Part shown: positions 30,301 through 38,995 of the stretch, piece by piece
How positions within the stretch are numbered: position 1 is the stretch's first letter
Layout of the letters: every line of letters starts with the position of its first letter
From: Stagnimonas sp.
Lineage (GTDB): Bacteria; Pseudomonadota; Gammaproteobacteria; Nevskiales; Nevskiaceae
Assembly (NCBI GenBank): GCA_030696045.1
Contig: JAUYNO010000051.1
Span: 1-64,000, forward strand
Reading direction: 5' to 3'
DNA length: 64,000 bases
Made by a program: the position numbers and the translations under genes
The notes under the pieces: generated by a model
What the model was told of the DNA's origin: nothing
The model's database searches: none
The model's input: only the letters and a program-made list of their open reading frames with translations

Positions 30301-30536
30301 TCGAGCGCACCTGGCGCACCGTGCAGGCGCGGGCGCAGGTCGGCAACACCTACATCAATCGCGGCATGACCGGCGCGGTGGTGGGCGTGCAGCCCTTCGG
30401 CGGCGAAGGCCTGAGCGGCACCGGCCCCAAGGCCGGCGGCCCGCACTACCTGCTGCGCTTCATCAGCGAGCGGACCTTGACCGTGAACACCTCCGCAGTC
30501 GGTGGCAACGCACGACTGCTGGCCGCCAGCGCCTGA
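27378..30536 (+). CDS. putA: bifunctional proline dehydrogenase / delta-1-pyrroline-5-carboxylate dehydrogenase PutA (no N-terminal RHH DNA-binding domain visible)
   Basis: PRODH segments ([19 protein letters not shown]..., [20 protein letters not shown]) and ALDH segments ([32 protein letters not shown]..., [15 protein letters not shown]). Confidence 0.95.
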   Translation: [1052 protein letters not shown]

Positions 30537-30558
30537 GGTGAACCAGGGACGGCGCCGT

Positions 30559-30789
30559 TCAGCGCGGCGCCGTTTCGAGACTGCAAGCCAGCCGCAGACC
30601 GGGCTGGCTGTCGCAGCCCGCGTCGGCCCGAGCCGGCTTGCTCAGTGCCGGCCGCTGGCCGAGGTCGTCGGAACCCGCCGGCGCGCTGTTCGCCATCAAG
30701 GCGCCGAACAGCGAACCCGCCGCGAACATCGTCAGCAACAGCACGCGGCGGCGGCGGCGCCATTCCATTTCATCGTAGATCCGCAGCAT
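30559..30789 (-). CDS. small membrane protein, hypothetical
   Basis: MLRIYDEMEWRRRRRVLLLTMFAAGSLFGALMANSAPAG...; one TM segment; start taken at 30789. Confidence 0.45.
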   Translation of the reverse strand: MLRIYDEMEWRRRRRVLLLTMFAAGSLFGALMANSAPAGSDDLGQRPALSKPARADAGCDSQPGLRLACSLETAPR

Positions 30790-30889
30790 GGGACATTCCG
30801 TGTCGGGGCATGCCGACAGTGGAACCGCTGTGCGGGCCCGCCATCCGTGGCGGGCGATGGACGGCGCAGTGGCGCCGACCAGAGCGAAC

Positions 30890-31771
30890 TCAGCGCTTTT
30901 CCAGGCTGACGTCGCCGGAGAAGCTGGTGAGACTGATGTTGCCGCGACCGTCACCGAGCTTGAGCACGGTGCGGCGGCCATCGGCAGTCGGCGACACGCC
31001 TTCGAAGTCGCAGCGCTTCTCGCCGCTGAAGGTCTTCAAGGTGACCTGCGCCGACAGCGCCGCCGGGGCATCGAAGCGGACATCGCCGGACAGCGACTCG
31101 GCCTTGACCAGGGCGTCCGGCGCCGCCGCGCCGTGGATGTCGACGTCACCGGAAACCGACTTCAGTTCCAGCCGGGAGAACACGCCGCCCTCGATGCGGA
31201 CGTCGCCGGACACCGACTCGGCGCTCAGCTCGCCGGCCGCGCCCTGCACATCGGCATCGCCGCTGACCGTGCTGACCTTGGTGTTGGTCGCGTGCGGCGC
31301 CAGCACCGTCAGGTCACCGCTGACGGTCTGCGCGCTCACGGATCGGGAATTCACCTCGATCTGCACGTCGCCGCTCACGGTGCGCGCCAGCAGATCACCC
31401 TTGAGGCCCCGCACGATCAGGTCGGCGCTGGTGCCGTCGAGGGTCAGCGCCACGCCGGCCGGCACCCGCAGCCGCAGCTGGGTGTCGTCGTAGGCGCCGT
31501 AGCGCTCGGCTTTCTTGGTGCGCACTTCGACCCGCAGGTCGGCGGCGCTGCCGCTGATGTCGACCTTCTCGACGTTGTCGGCGAGCAGGGCGGCGATGTC
31601 GAGCGTGGCCTTGTCCCAGGCTTCGACCTCGATCACGCCGGCGACATTGCGGACATTCAGCCGGGCCTCGGCATTGAGCGGACGGCTGTCGGAAAACTCA
31701 CGGGGCGCGGCCTGCGCCAGGCTGATGCCCAGCATCAGGCTGGCAAAGACGGGAATGGTGGTATGTCGCAT
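30890..31771 (-). CDS. DUF4097-family beta-strand repeat secreted protein
   Basis: Signal peptide; repeated (S/T)VSGDV units (ARTVSGDVQIEV, AQTVSGDLTV, VSTVSGDADV, AESVSGDVRI, LKSVSGDVDI). Confidence 0.85.
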   Translation of the reverse strand: MRHTTIPVFASLMLGISLAQAAPREFSDSRPLNAEARLNVRNVAGVIEVEAWDKATLDIAALLADNVEKVDISGSAADLRVEVRTKKAERYGAYDDTQLRLRVPAGVALTLDGTSADLIVRGLKGDLLARTVSGDVQIEVNSRSVSAQTVSGDLTVLAPHATNTKVSTVSGDADVQGAAGELSAESVSGDVRIEGGVFSRLELKSVSGDVDIHGAAAPDALVKAESLSGDVRFDAPAALSAQVTLKTFSGEKRCDFEGVSPTADGRRTVLKLGDGRGNISLTSFSGDVSLEKR

Positions 31772-31788
31772 GGCTAGCTACTCCTTCT

Positions 31789-32442
31789 TCAATCGTGTTC
31801 GGTGCTGATCAGGCCCTGCAAGGCATCGCGCTGGGACTCGGCGGTGCTCAGCAGGTCCTTCAGGGATTCGGATTCCGGGTCTTCGCGCAGGGCGCGGCGC
31901 AGTTCGCGCTCGGCCTGAGCAATGAGCTTGAGGTTGGCGCGCATCAGGGTGCGCTGATGGCCGCCGGTGCGGACCGGGCGGGCGGCGAAGCGGCTGGAGG
32001 CGCGGTAACCGACCGTCACCAAGCCGCTGTCGGGCACGCCCTGGTCGTCGGGCAGGCCATCCCAGGACTCGCTGCGCAGGGTACGCACCTGCTTGGGCAG
32101 GCGGTCGGCCAGCTCCTCGCCGGGCGGCCCCCAGACCGTGGCCGCCTCGCCTTCGCCGGCGCCGATGCCGGCGGTGCCGAGGCTGGCGACCTGCACCGGC
32201 GCGACGGCGTCGGGGGCATCCGGGCTGCGCAGCAGCAGGCCGGCCAGGGTGGCGACGCAGACGCTCGCCGCCAGGGCATAGGTCCAGGGCGCGCTGCGGC
32301 GCCGGCGCGGCGGCAGCCGCGCCTCGATGCCGGCCCAGAGATCGCGCGACGGCAGCCGCTCGCGGGCCAGCTGATCCAGGCCCGGGACCGGCGACTCGCC
32401 GTCGAGATCGGAACGATCCGGACGCGTGTTCATGACAACCAC
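31789..32442 (-). CDS. probable anti-sigma/regulatory membrane protein adjacent to the ECF sigma factor
   Basis: Single TM (APWTYALAASVCVATLAGLLL), helical C-terminus, overlaps the sigma factor gene. Confidence 0.5.
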   Translation of the reverse strand: MVVMNTRPDRSDLDGESPVPGLDQLARERLPSRDLWAGIEARLPPRRRRSAPWTYALAASVCVATLAGLLLRSPDAPDAVAPVQVASLGTAGIGAGEGEAATVWGPPGEELADRLPKQVRTLRSESWDGLPDDQGVPDSGLVTVGYRASSRFAARPVRTGGHQRTLMRANLKLIAQAERELRRALREDPESESLKDLLSTAESQRDALQGLISTEHD

Positions 32443-33056
32443 TCCTTCATCAGTTTGCGGGCGCGGTGCAGTTGCGCCTTGGAGGTGCCGACCGCAATTC
32501 CGGTCGCGGCGGCAATCTCATCGTGCTGCCAACCTTCCAGGTCGTGCAGGACCAATACGGCGCGGGCGCCCTTCGGGAGGCGCGCCAGCGCCCGTTCGAT
32601 ATCGACCCGGTCGCCGAGGCTGGCGGTCGGGGTATGGCAGGGCTCGGGGATGCCGCTCTCGACCGCGTCCTCGAAGCTGGTCCAGCGCTTCAGCAGACGG
32701 TGCTCGCCGAGTACCACGTTGACGGTCAGCCGGTGCAGCCAAGTCGAGAACGCGGCCTCGCCTCGGAAGCTCGCCAGCTTCTCCCAGGCACGCACGAAGG
32801 CGTCCTGCGCGGCTTGGTCGGCCTTGGCCGAATCACCGTCACACAGGCGCCAGCACAGGCCGTAGACCTTGCCGATGTGGCGCCGATACAGGCGCTCGAA
32901 GGCCTTGGCATCGCCCTGGGTGGCGGCGCGCACGTCCCGGCTGTCATCGTTGGTGACGGCCGCCGGGGCCGCGGCCAGCCTGGCCATCGGCACCGATTCG
33001 TTGGCTACATCGGCGATGGGCAGGGGCATGTCGAGGCTGGTGGCACTGAAGTCCAT
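32430..33056 (-). CDS. ECF-type RNA polymerase sigma factor (sigma-70 family)
   Basis: AFERLYRRHIGKVYGLCWRLCDGDSAKADQAAQDAFVRAWEKLASFRGEAAFSTWLHRLTVNVVL...ALARLPKGARAVLVLHDLEGWQHDEIAAATGIAVGTSKAQLHRARKLMKE. Confidence 0.93.
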   Translation of the reverse strand: MDFSATSLDMPLPIADVANESVPMARLAAAPAAVTNDDSRDVRAATQGDAKAFERLYRRHIGKVYGLCWRLCDGDSAKADQAAQDAFVRAWEKLASFRGEAAFSTWLHRLTVNVVLGEHRLLKRWTSFEDAVESGIPEPCHTPTASLGDRVDIERALARLPKGARAVLVLHDLEGWQHDEIAAATGIAVGTSKAQLHRARKLMKEWLS

Positions 33057-33196
33057 GTCGCTTCGATGGTCTTCGGGCTTGCCGGGTTTAAACACGGCGC
33101 CAGCCTTGCCCACACGGGGCCGGGCGGCGGGCCGCCGGCCGGGGACGCTGGGTATGATCGGGGGCCGCCATCCGCCTATCCTCGCGCCCCGTCACC

Positions 33197-33820
33197 GTGA
33201 ACGCCACTACCCTGTTCCTGACCGCGGCCGGCGCCCATCTGCTGGCGGTGATGAGCCCCGGCCCGGATTTCGCCATGGTGCTGCGCCAGACCCTGGCCCA
33301 CGGCCGGGCCGCCGGCCTGCGCACCGCCTGGGGCATCGCCGCCGGCATCGTCTTTCATGTCGCCTATGCGCTGTTCGGGCTGGGCTGGCTGCTGCAGCAG
33401 CTGCCCTGGCTGCTGACCGGCCTGCGCTACGCCGGCGCCGGCTTCCTGATCTGGATCGGCAGCCGCGCCCTGCGCGCCCGGCCCGCCGCCGCGCCGGCTG
33501 CCGCCGAGTCAACGACCCCTGCCGACCGCCACGACTTCGGCGTCGGCCTGCTCACCAACCTGCTCAACCCCAAGGCGACCCTGTTCTTCGTCGCGCTCTG
33601 CTCGGCCCTGCTGACCACGCCCACCTCGCTGGGCCTGAAGGCGGCGCTGGCGGCCTGGATCGTGCTGAGCACCGGAATCTGGTTCAGTGTGGTGGCACTG
33701 GCGCTGAGTCAGCGGCAGGCGCGCGAACGCCTAGCGCGCCACGCCCACCGCATCGACCGGGCCATGGGCGCGATCCTGGTGCTGCTAGGCCTGGCCATGC
33801 TGTTGTCACCGCCGGGCTGA
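33197..33820 (+). CDS. LysE/RhtB-family amino-acid exporter
   Basis: FLTAAGAHLLAVMSPGPDFAMVLRQTLAHGRAAGLRTAWGIAAGI...GLLTNLLNPKATLFFVAL. Confidence 0.9.
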   Translation: MNATTLFLTAAGAHLLAVMSPGPDFAMVLRQTLAHGRAAGLRTAWGIAAGIVFHVAYALFGLGWLLQQLPWLLTGLRYAGAGFLIWIGSRALRARPAAAPAAAESTTPADRHDFGVGLLTNLLNPKATLFFVALCSALLTTPTSLGLKAALAAWIVLSTGIWFSVVALALSQRQARERLARHAHRIDRAMGAILVLLGLAMLLSPPG

Positions 33821-33854
33821 GGCCAGGGAGCTGGCGCCCCGGCCGACCGCGCGC

Positions 33855-34583
33855 TCAGCGCCCAATCCAGGGGCTGACCTCGCCGTCGCTGCACAGCTCG
33901 TAGACCTGCAAGGGATCGGTGCCGGACAGGCCATCCGCGCCCGCGGTGTTCTGGTTGTTGGAATAGAACAGTTCCACCGCGTCGTAGGGCTTGCTGGCGG
34001 TCAGGAACAGGTACTGGTTGGGCAGTTCCTCACCGCCGGGAAAGTTCCAGACCGAGTAATAGGCATTGGCACCGCTGGCAGCGACCGGCAGTTCGGCGCT
34101 GATCGCGCGCTCCTGCTCGACGCCGTCGAGATAGGTCCGCAGTTCCAAGGCGCTGCTGATTCCGGTCTGGATCACCGCACCACCATCACCTCCGTCCGGC
34201 AAGGTGAGAAAAGCGCCAGCGCGCTGGCCGGCGGCGTAGACGATGCCGTCCTGCGCGGTCGCCCGCAGCGCCGCGCCCTGAGGGTAGAGGGCGCTGTTGA
34301 CCGCCATTTCCGCGAAGGTGCCGGCTTGGTCGTCGCCGGCGGCGGCGGCATTGCCGATGGCGCAGTCCAGGCAGCCGGGATCGACCTGCTGGGCCAGCTG
34401 CGCGCCGCCGCCGTGAATGCTGTCGCAGCGGGCACTGATTGTGCTCGGCGTGCTGCCGGGCGGGACCGGCGTGGGCGCGGAGACTTCGGCGGCGCCACCG
34501 CCACCCGACCCGCCGCAGGCGGCCAGCCCCAAGCCCACGCCGAGCAGTACGGCCGGACCGGCCCCCAGATAGCTTGATCGCAT
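33855..34583 (-). CDS. hypothetical lipoprotein
   Basis: MRSSYLGAGPAVLLGVGLGLAACGGSGGGG lipobox; no recognised domain. Confidence 0.6.
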   Translation of the reverse strand: MRSSYLGAGPAVLLGVGLGLAACGGSGGGGAAEVSAPTPVPPGSTPSTISARCDSIHGGGAQLAQQVDPGCLDCAIGNAAAAGDDQAGTFAEMAVNSALYPQGAALRATAQDGIVYAAGQRAGAFLTLPDGGDGGAVIQTGISSALELRTYLDGVEQERAISAELPVAASGANAYYSVWNFPGGEELPNQYLFLTASKPYDAVELFYSNNQNTAGADGLSGTDPLQVYELCSDGEVSPWIGR

Positions 34584-34686
34584 GCATTTCCCCGGTTGGT
34601 CGCGGCCGCATTTCCCAATGCCAGCCGTCACACGGCCCCTCGCCGTGTGTTGCCTAACGCTGCCGCAGCCGGGGCGTTGACCAGGT

Positions 34687-35316
34687 CTAGGCTGGCTGCC
34701 GGGCGATGGCCCGCCAGAGCATCCCGAACAGCACGTTGGCCTGGGCCGTGAGTGGCTCCTTCTGGCCACGGTGGATGTGCATCTGCACCAGCCGGCCGAG
34801 CACGCCCATGATGTAGTCAAGCAGGATTTTCTCGCTCACCTCGTCGGTCAGCACACCCTTCTGGCGGCCTTCCTGCAGCACCTTGATGAAGGTGCCGAAC
34901 AGCGCCGGGTTCTGGTAGTTCTCCTGCTTGCGCCAGGTGTTGACGTAGACGCTGCTCATCACGATCTGCGCCACCTTGGGGTTCTTGTCGAAGAAGTCGA
35001 GCGTGACCCAGAACACCTTGCGCAGGCGCTCCTTGTAGTCCTCGATGCCCTGCAGGTGGTCGATCATTCGCGCCGCCAGCAGGCCGAGCCAGGAGTCCAG
35101 GCCGGAGAACAGCAGCGCCTCCTTGCTGCCGTAGTACTTGTAGAGCGTCTGCAGGCTGACATTGGCGCCGCGGGCGATCTCGATCAGGCCAACGCGATGG
35201 AATTCGCGCTCCGAGAAGATGTCCAGTACGGCTTGCTCGATGCGGGCGCGGGTGGCCGGGTCGATGCGGCTGGCCGCGCTGCCATCGGCCTTGGATTCGC
35301 TGCTCTTGCTCTTCAT
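34687..35316 (-). CDS. TetR/AcrR family transcriptional regulator
   Basis: ARIEQAVLDIFSEREFHRVGLIEIARGANVSLQTLYKYYGSKEALLFSGLDSWL; divergent from the thiolase gene. Confidence 0.9.
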   Translation of the reverse strand: MKSKSSESKADGSAASRIDPATRARIEQAVLDIFSEREFHRVGLIEIARGANVSLQTLYKYYGSKEALLFSGLDSWLGLLAARMIDHLQGIEDYKERLRKVFWVTLDFFDKNPKVAQIVMSSVYVNTWRKQENYQNPALFGTFIKVLQEGRQKGVLTDEVSEKILLDYIMGVLGRLVQMHIHRGQKEPLTAQANVLFGMLWRAIARQPA

Positions 35317-35511
35317 TCCGTAACGATCCTTACTGTCCTGACTGGCCGAACCGACAGGCCGCCGCTGTCGATCCTGCATTGACGCGAAAATAAAGGCTAC
35401 CTATGCTCCGGCCGCTACCTTCCGTCCGGTATGCAGTGTGACACCGGCGGCCGTATCGGCAGCGCTTGAATGGCGCTGATCGTAATTCAGATTACCGACC
35501 CGGACAAGACC

Positions 35512-36717
35512 ATGACCGACGCCTATATTTTCGATGCCGTCCGCACCCCGCGCGGCAAGGGCAAGAAGGACGGCAGCCTCCACGAGGTGACGCCGATCCA
35601 CCTGCTGAAGAACCTCTTCGACGCCCTGCGCGAGCGCAACGCGCTCGACACCTCGTACGTGGATGACGTGGTACTCGGCTGCGTCACCGCGGTCGGCGAA
35701 CAGGGCGCGGACATCGCCCGCATCGCGGCGCTCTACGCCGGCTGGCACGAGTCGGTCGCTGGCGTCACCCTCAACCGCTTCTGCGCCTCGGGCCTGGAAG
35801 CCGTGAACCTCGCCGCCATGAAGGTAATGAGCGGTCAGGAGCGCCTGGTGGTGGCCGGCGGCATCGAGAGCATGTCGCGCTGGGCCATGGGCAGCGACGG
35901 CGGCGCGATGGTGATGGACCCGCGCGTCAATGGCGCGATCGGCTTTGCCCCACAGGGCATCGGCGCCGATCTGATTGCCAGCCTGGAAGGCTTCAGCCGC
36001 GCCGACGTCGACCAGTTCGCGGTGCGCTCGCACCAGCGCGCGGCAGCGGCACAGGCAGCCGGCTACTTCGACAAGACACGAGTCCCGGTAAAGGACGTCA
36101 ACGGCCTCACCGTACTCGACCACGACGAGACCATCCGCGCCAGCACCACGCTGGAGACGCTGGCGGGGCTGAAACCCAGCTTCGCCGACATGGGCGCGAT
36201 GGGCTTCGACGCCACGGCTCTGCGCAAGTACACCACGGTCGAGAAGATCGAGCACGTCCACCATGCCGGCAACAGCTCAGGCATCGTCGACGGCGCCGCG
36301 CTGATGCTGATCGGCAGCTTCGACATGGGCGTGAAACTGGGCCTGAAGCCGCGCGCCCGCATCAAGGCCTGCGCGGTCACCGGCAGCGAGCCGACCATCA
36401 TGCTCACCGGCATCGGCCCGGCCTCGAAGAAGGCGCTGAAGCAGGCCGGCATGAGTGCCAAGGACATCGACCTCTACGAGATCAACGAGGCCTTCGCCGC
36501 CGTGGTGCTGCGTGCCGCCCGCGACCTCGACGTGCCGCTCGACAAGATCAATGTCAACGGCGGCTCCATCGCCATGGGCCATCCGCTCGGCGCCACCGGC
36601 TGCCTCATCCTCGGCGCCCTGCTCGACGAGCTGGAGCGCAGCGGCAAACAGACCGGCCTCGCCTCGCTCTGCGTCGGCGGCGGCATGGGTATCGCGACCA
36701 TCATCGAGCGCGTGTGA
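35512..36717 (+). CDS. acetyl-CoA acyltransferase/acetyltransferase (thiolase)
   Basis: [26 protein letters not shown]...[23 protein letters not shown]...[18 protein letters not shown]...[17 protein letters not shown]. Confidence 0.93.
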   Translation: MTDAYIFDAVRTPRGKGKKDGSLHEVTPIHLLKNLFDALRERNALDTSYVDDVVLGCVTAVGEQGADIARIAALYAGWHESVAGVTLNRFCASGLEAVNLAAMKVMSGQERLVVAGGIESMSRWAMGSDGGAMVMDPRVNGAIGFAPQGIGADLIASLEGFSRADVDQFAVRSHQRAAAAQAAGYFDKTRVPVKDVNGLTVLDHDETIRASTTLETLAGLKPSFADMGAMGFDATALRKYTTVEKIEHVHHAGNSSGIVDGAALMLIGSFDMGVKLGLKPRARIKACAVTGSEPTIMLTGIGPASKKALKQAGMSAKDIDLYEINEAFAAVVLRAARDLDVPLDKINVNGGSIAMGHPLGATGCLILGALLDELERSGKQTGLASLCVGGGMGIATIIERV

Positions 36718-36745
36718 GCGCCCTGACCCAGAACCGGAGCAGACC

Positions 36746-38881
36746 ATGAGCGCAGTCCAATTCACCCTCGATGCCGACGGCATCGCCACCCTCGTCCTCG
36801 ACATGCCGGGCCGTTCGATGAACGTGCTCAACGACGAGTTGACCATCCCCTTCGGCGAGGCCATCAGTCGCATCGAAGGCGACGCCAGCATCAAGGGCGT
36901 GATCATCACCAGCGGCAAGAAGGAGTTCCTGGCCGGCGCCGACATCGAGAAGGTGTTCGCGATGACCGACCCGAAGCAGGCCTACGATCTGGCCGAAGCC
37001 TACAAGGCCTTCCTGCGCCGGCTCGAAAAATGCGGCCGGCCGGTGGTGGCGGCGCTCAACGGCACTGCGCTCGGCGGCGGGCTGGAACTGGCCCTCGCCT
37101 GCCACTACCGCGTCGCCGTCGACGACCCAAAAGCCAAGTTCGGCCTGCCGGAGGTGAAGCTGGGCCTGCTGCCCGGCGGCGGCGGCACCCAGCGCCTGCC
37201 GCGCCTGATCGGCATGCAGGCGGCGCTGCAGCCGATGCTGGAAGGCAAGGAGTTCAAGCCCAGCGAGGCCAAGATGGCCGGCTTCATCAACGAGCTGGCG
37301 AAGGACCGTGACGACATGCTCGCCAAGGCCAAGGCCTGGGCGCTGGCCAATCCCAAGGCAGTGCAGCCCTGGGACGACAAGAAATTCAAGTTCCCGGGCG
37401 GCGACTCCAAGAGTCCGGCGATGGTGCAGCTACTGGCCATCGCGCCCTCGATGGCGCATGCCAAGACCCAGGAGAACTACCCGGCCGCCGACAACATCCT
37501 GTCCTGCGTCTACGAGGGCGGTGTGGTGGATTTCGAGACCGGCTGCCGCGTCGAGTCGCGCTACTTCGCCGAGCTGGTGGTGTCGCAGGTGTCGAAGAAC
37601 ATGATCGGCACGCTGTGGTTCCAACTCAATGCCATCAACAAGGGCAAGTCGCGGCCGGATGGCTACGCCAAGTCCTCGGTGAAGAAGCTCGGTGTGCTGG
37701 GCGCCGGCATGATGGGGGCCGGCATCGCCTATGTCTCGGCCAAGGTCGGCATCGAGGTCGTGCTGCTCGACACCACGCAGGAAGCCGCCGACAAGGGCAA
37801 GGCCTACTCCACCAACCTGCTCGACAAGCAGGTCAAGAAGGGTCGCCTGACGGCTGGCGCGCGCGACGAGTTCCTGGCTCGCATCACGCCGACCACCGAC
37901 TTCGCGAAGATGGAAGGCTGTGACCTCGTCATCGAGGCTGTGTTCGAGGATCGCGGCATCAAGGCCGAGGTCACGAAGAAGACCGAGGCCGTGCTGGCCG
38001 CCTCGGCGACCTTCGCCTCCAACACCTCCACCCTGCCGATCACCGGCCTGGCGACTGCCAGTGTTCGTCCCAAGCAGTTCATCGGCCTGCACTTCTTCTC
38101 GCCGGTGGACAAGATGCCGCTGGTGGAAATCATCATGGGCGCGGAGACCTCGCCGGAGACCCTGGCGAAGGGCTTCGACTACGTGCAGCAGATCAAGAAG
38201 ACGCCCATCGTCGTCAACGATTCGCGCGGCTTCTACACCAGCCGCGTGTTCGCCACCTACATCATGGAAGGTGCCTCGCTGCTGCTCGAAGGCCAGCACC
38301 CGCGCTCGATCGAGATGGCAGGCCTGAAGGCCGGCATGCCGGTCGGCCCGCTGGCGCTGCACGACGAGGTCTCGATGTCGCTCAGCCACCACATCCTCGA
38401 ACAGACCCGCAAGGACTTCGCGGCCGAAGGAAAGGCACTACCCGAGCACCCGGCCAACGCCCTGGTCGAGAAGATGGTCAAGACGCTGGACCGTCCGGGC
38501 AAGAAGGCCGGCAAGGGCTTCTACGACTATCCGGTCGGCGGCGAGAAGCACTTGTGGAAGGGCCTCGCCAAGCAGTTCCCGCTGGCGAAGCAGCAGCTGC
38601 CGCAGCCGGAAATGATCGACCGCATGATGTACGCGCAGGCCAACGAGGCCGCCAAGTGCCATGAGGAGAATGTGGTGATGACGGTCGCCGACACCAACAT
38701 CGGCTCGATCTTCGGCTGGGGCTTCGCGCCCCACCAGGGTGGCGCGCTGCAGTTCATCAACGCCGTCGGCGTGGCGAAGTTCGTCGCGCGGAGCGAGGAG
38801 CTGGCCGCCAAGTATGGCGAGCGCTTCAGGCCGGCGGCGCTACTGAAGAAAATGGCGGCGGAAGGCAAGCGCTTCGAGTAG
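36746..38881 (+). CDS. 3-hydroxyacyl-CoA dehydrogenase / enoyl-CoA hydratase (FadB/FadJ-like)
   Basis: Enoyl-CoA hydratase part GRPVVAALNGTALGGGLELALACHYRVAVDD...; HAD part KLGVLGAGMMGAGIAYVSAKVGIEVVLLD...SNTSTLPITGLATASVRPKQFIGLHFFSPVDKMPLVEII; start ATG at 36746. Confidence 0.93.
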   Translation: MSAVQFTLDADGIATLVLDMPGRSMNVLNDELTIPFGEAISRIEGDASIKGVIITSGKKEFLAGADIEKVFAMTDPKQAYDLAEAYKAFLRRLEKCGRPVVAALNGTALGGGLELALACHYRVAVDDPKAKFGLPEVKLGLLPGGGGTQRLPRLIGMQAALQPMLEGKEFKPSEAKMAGFINELAKDRDDMLAKAKAWALANPKAVQPWDDKKFKFPGGDSKSPAMVQLLAIAPSMAHAKTQENYPAADNILSCVYEGGVVDFETGCRVESRYFAELVVSQVSKNMIGTLWFQLNAINKGKSRPDGYAKSSVKKLGVLGAGMMGAGIAYVSAKVGIEVVLLDTTQEAADKGKAYSTNLLDKQVKKGRLTAGARDEFLARITPTTDFAKMEGCDLVIEAVFEDRGIKAEVTKKTEAVLAASATFASNTSTLPITGLATASVRPKQFIGLHFFSPVDKMPLVEIIMGAETSPETLAKGFDYVQQIKKTPIVVNDSRGFYTSRVFATYIMEGASLLLEGQHPRSIEMAGLKAGMPVGPLALHDEVSMSLSHHILEQTRKDFAAEGKALPEHPANALVEKMVKTLDRPGKKAGKGFYDYPVGGEKHLWKGLAKQFPLAKQQLPQPEMIDRMMYAQANEAAKCHEENVVMTVADTNIGSIFGWGFAPHQGGALQFINAVGVAKFVARSEELAAKYGERFRPAALLKKMAAEGKRFE

Positions 38882-38910
38882 TTCCATGCGCCGCCGCCCC
38901 TCTCCCCTAA

Positions 38911-38975
38911 CCCCTCTCCCGCAGGCGGGAGAGGGGAATGGCGGGGTCTCCTCTCTCCCGCCTGCGGGAGAGAGG
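38911..38975. repeat. REP/BIME-like pair of oppositely oriented palindromes
   Basis: CCCCTCTCCCGC-AG-GCGGGAGAGGGG (38911-38936) and CCTCTCTCCCGC-CT-GCGGGAGAGAGG (38950-38975). Confidence 0.75.
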
Positions 38976-38995
38976 CCGGGAGAGAGGGGGCCTCC

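Noticed and set aside
36455-36745. N-terminal extension of the FadJ-like ORF
   Set aside because: Out-of-frame reading of the thiolase 3' end; the gene has a good ATG at 36746.
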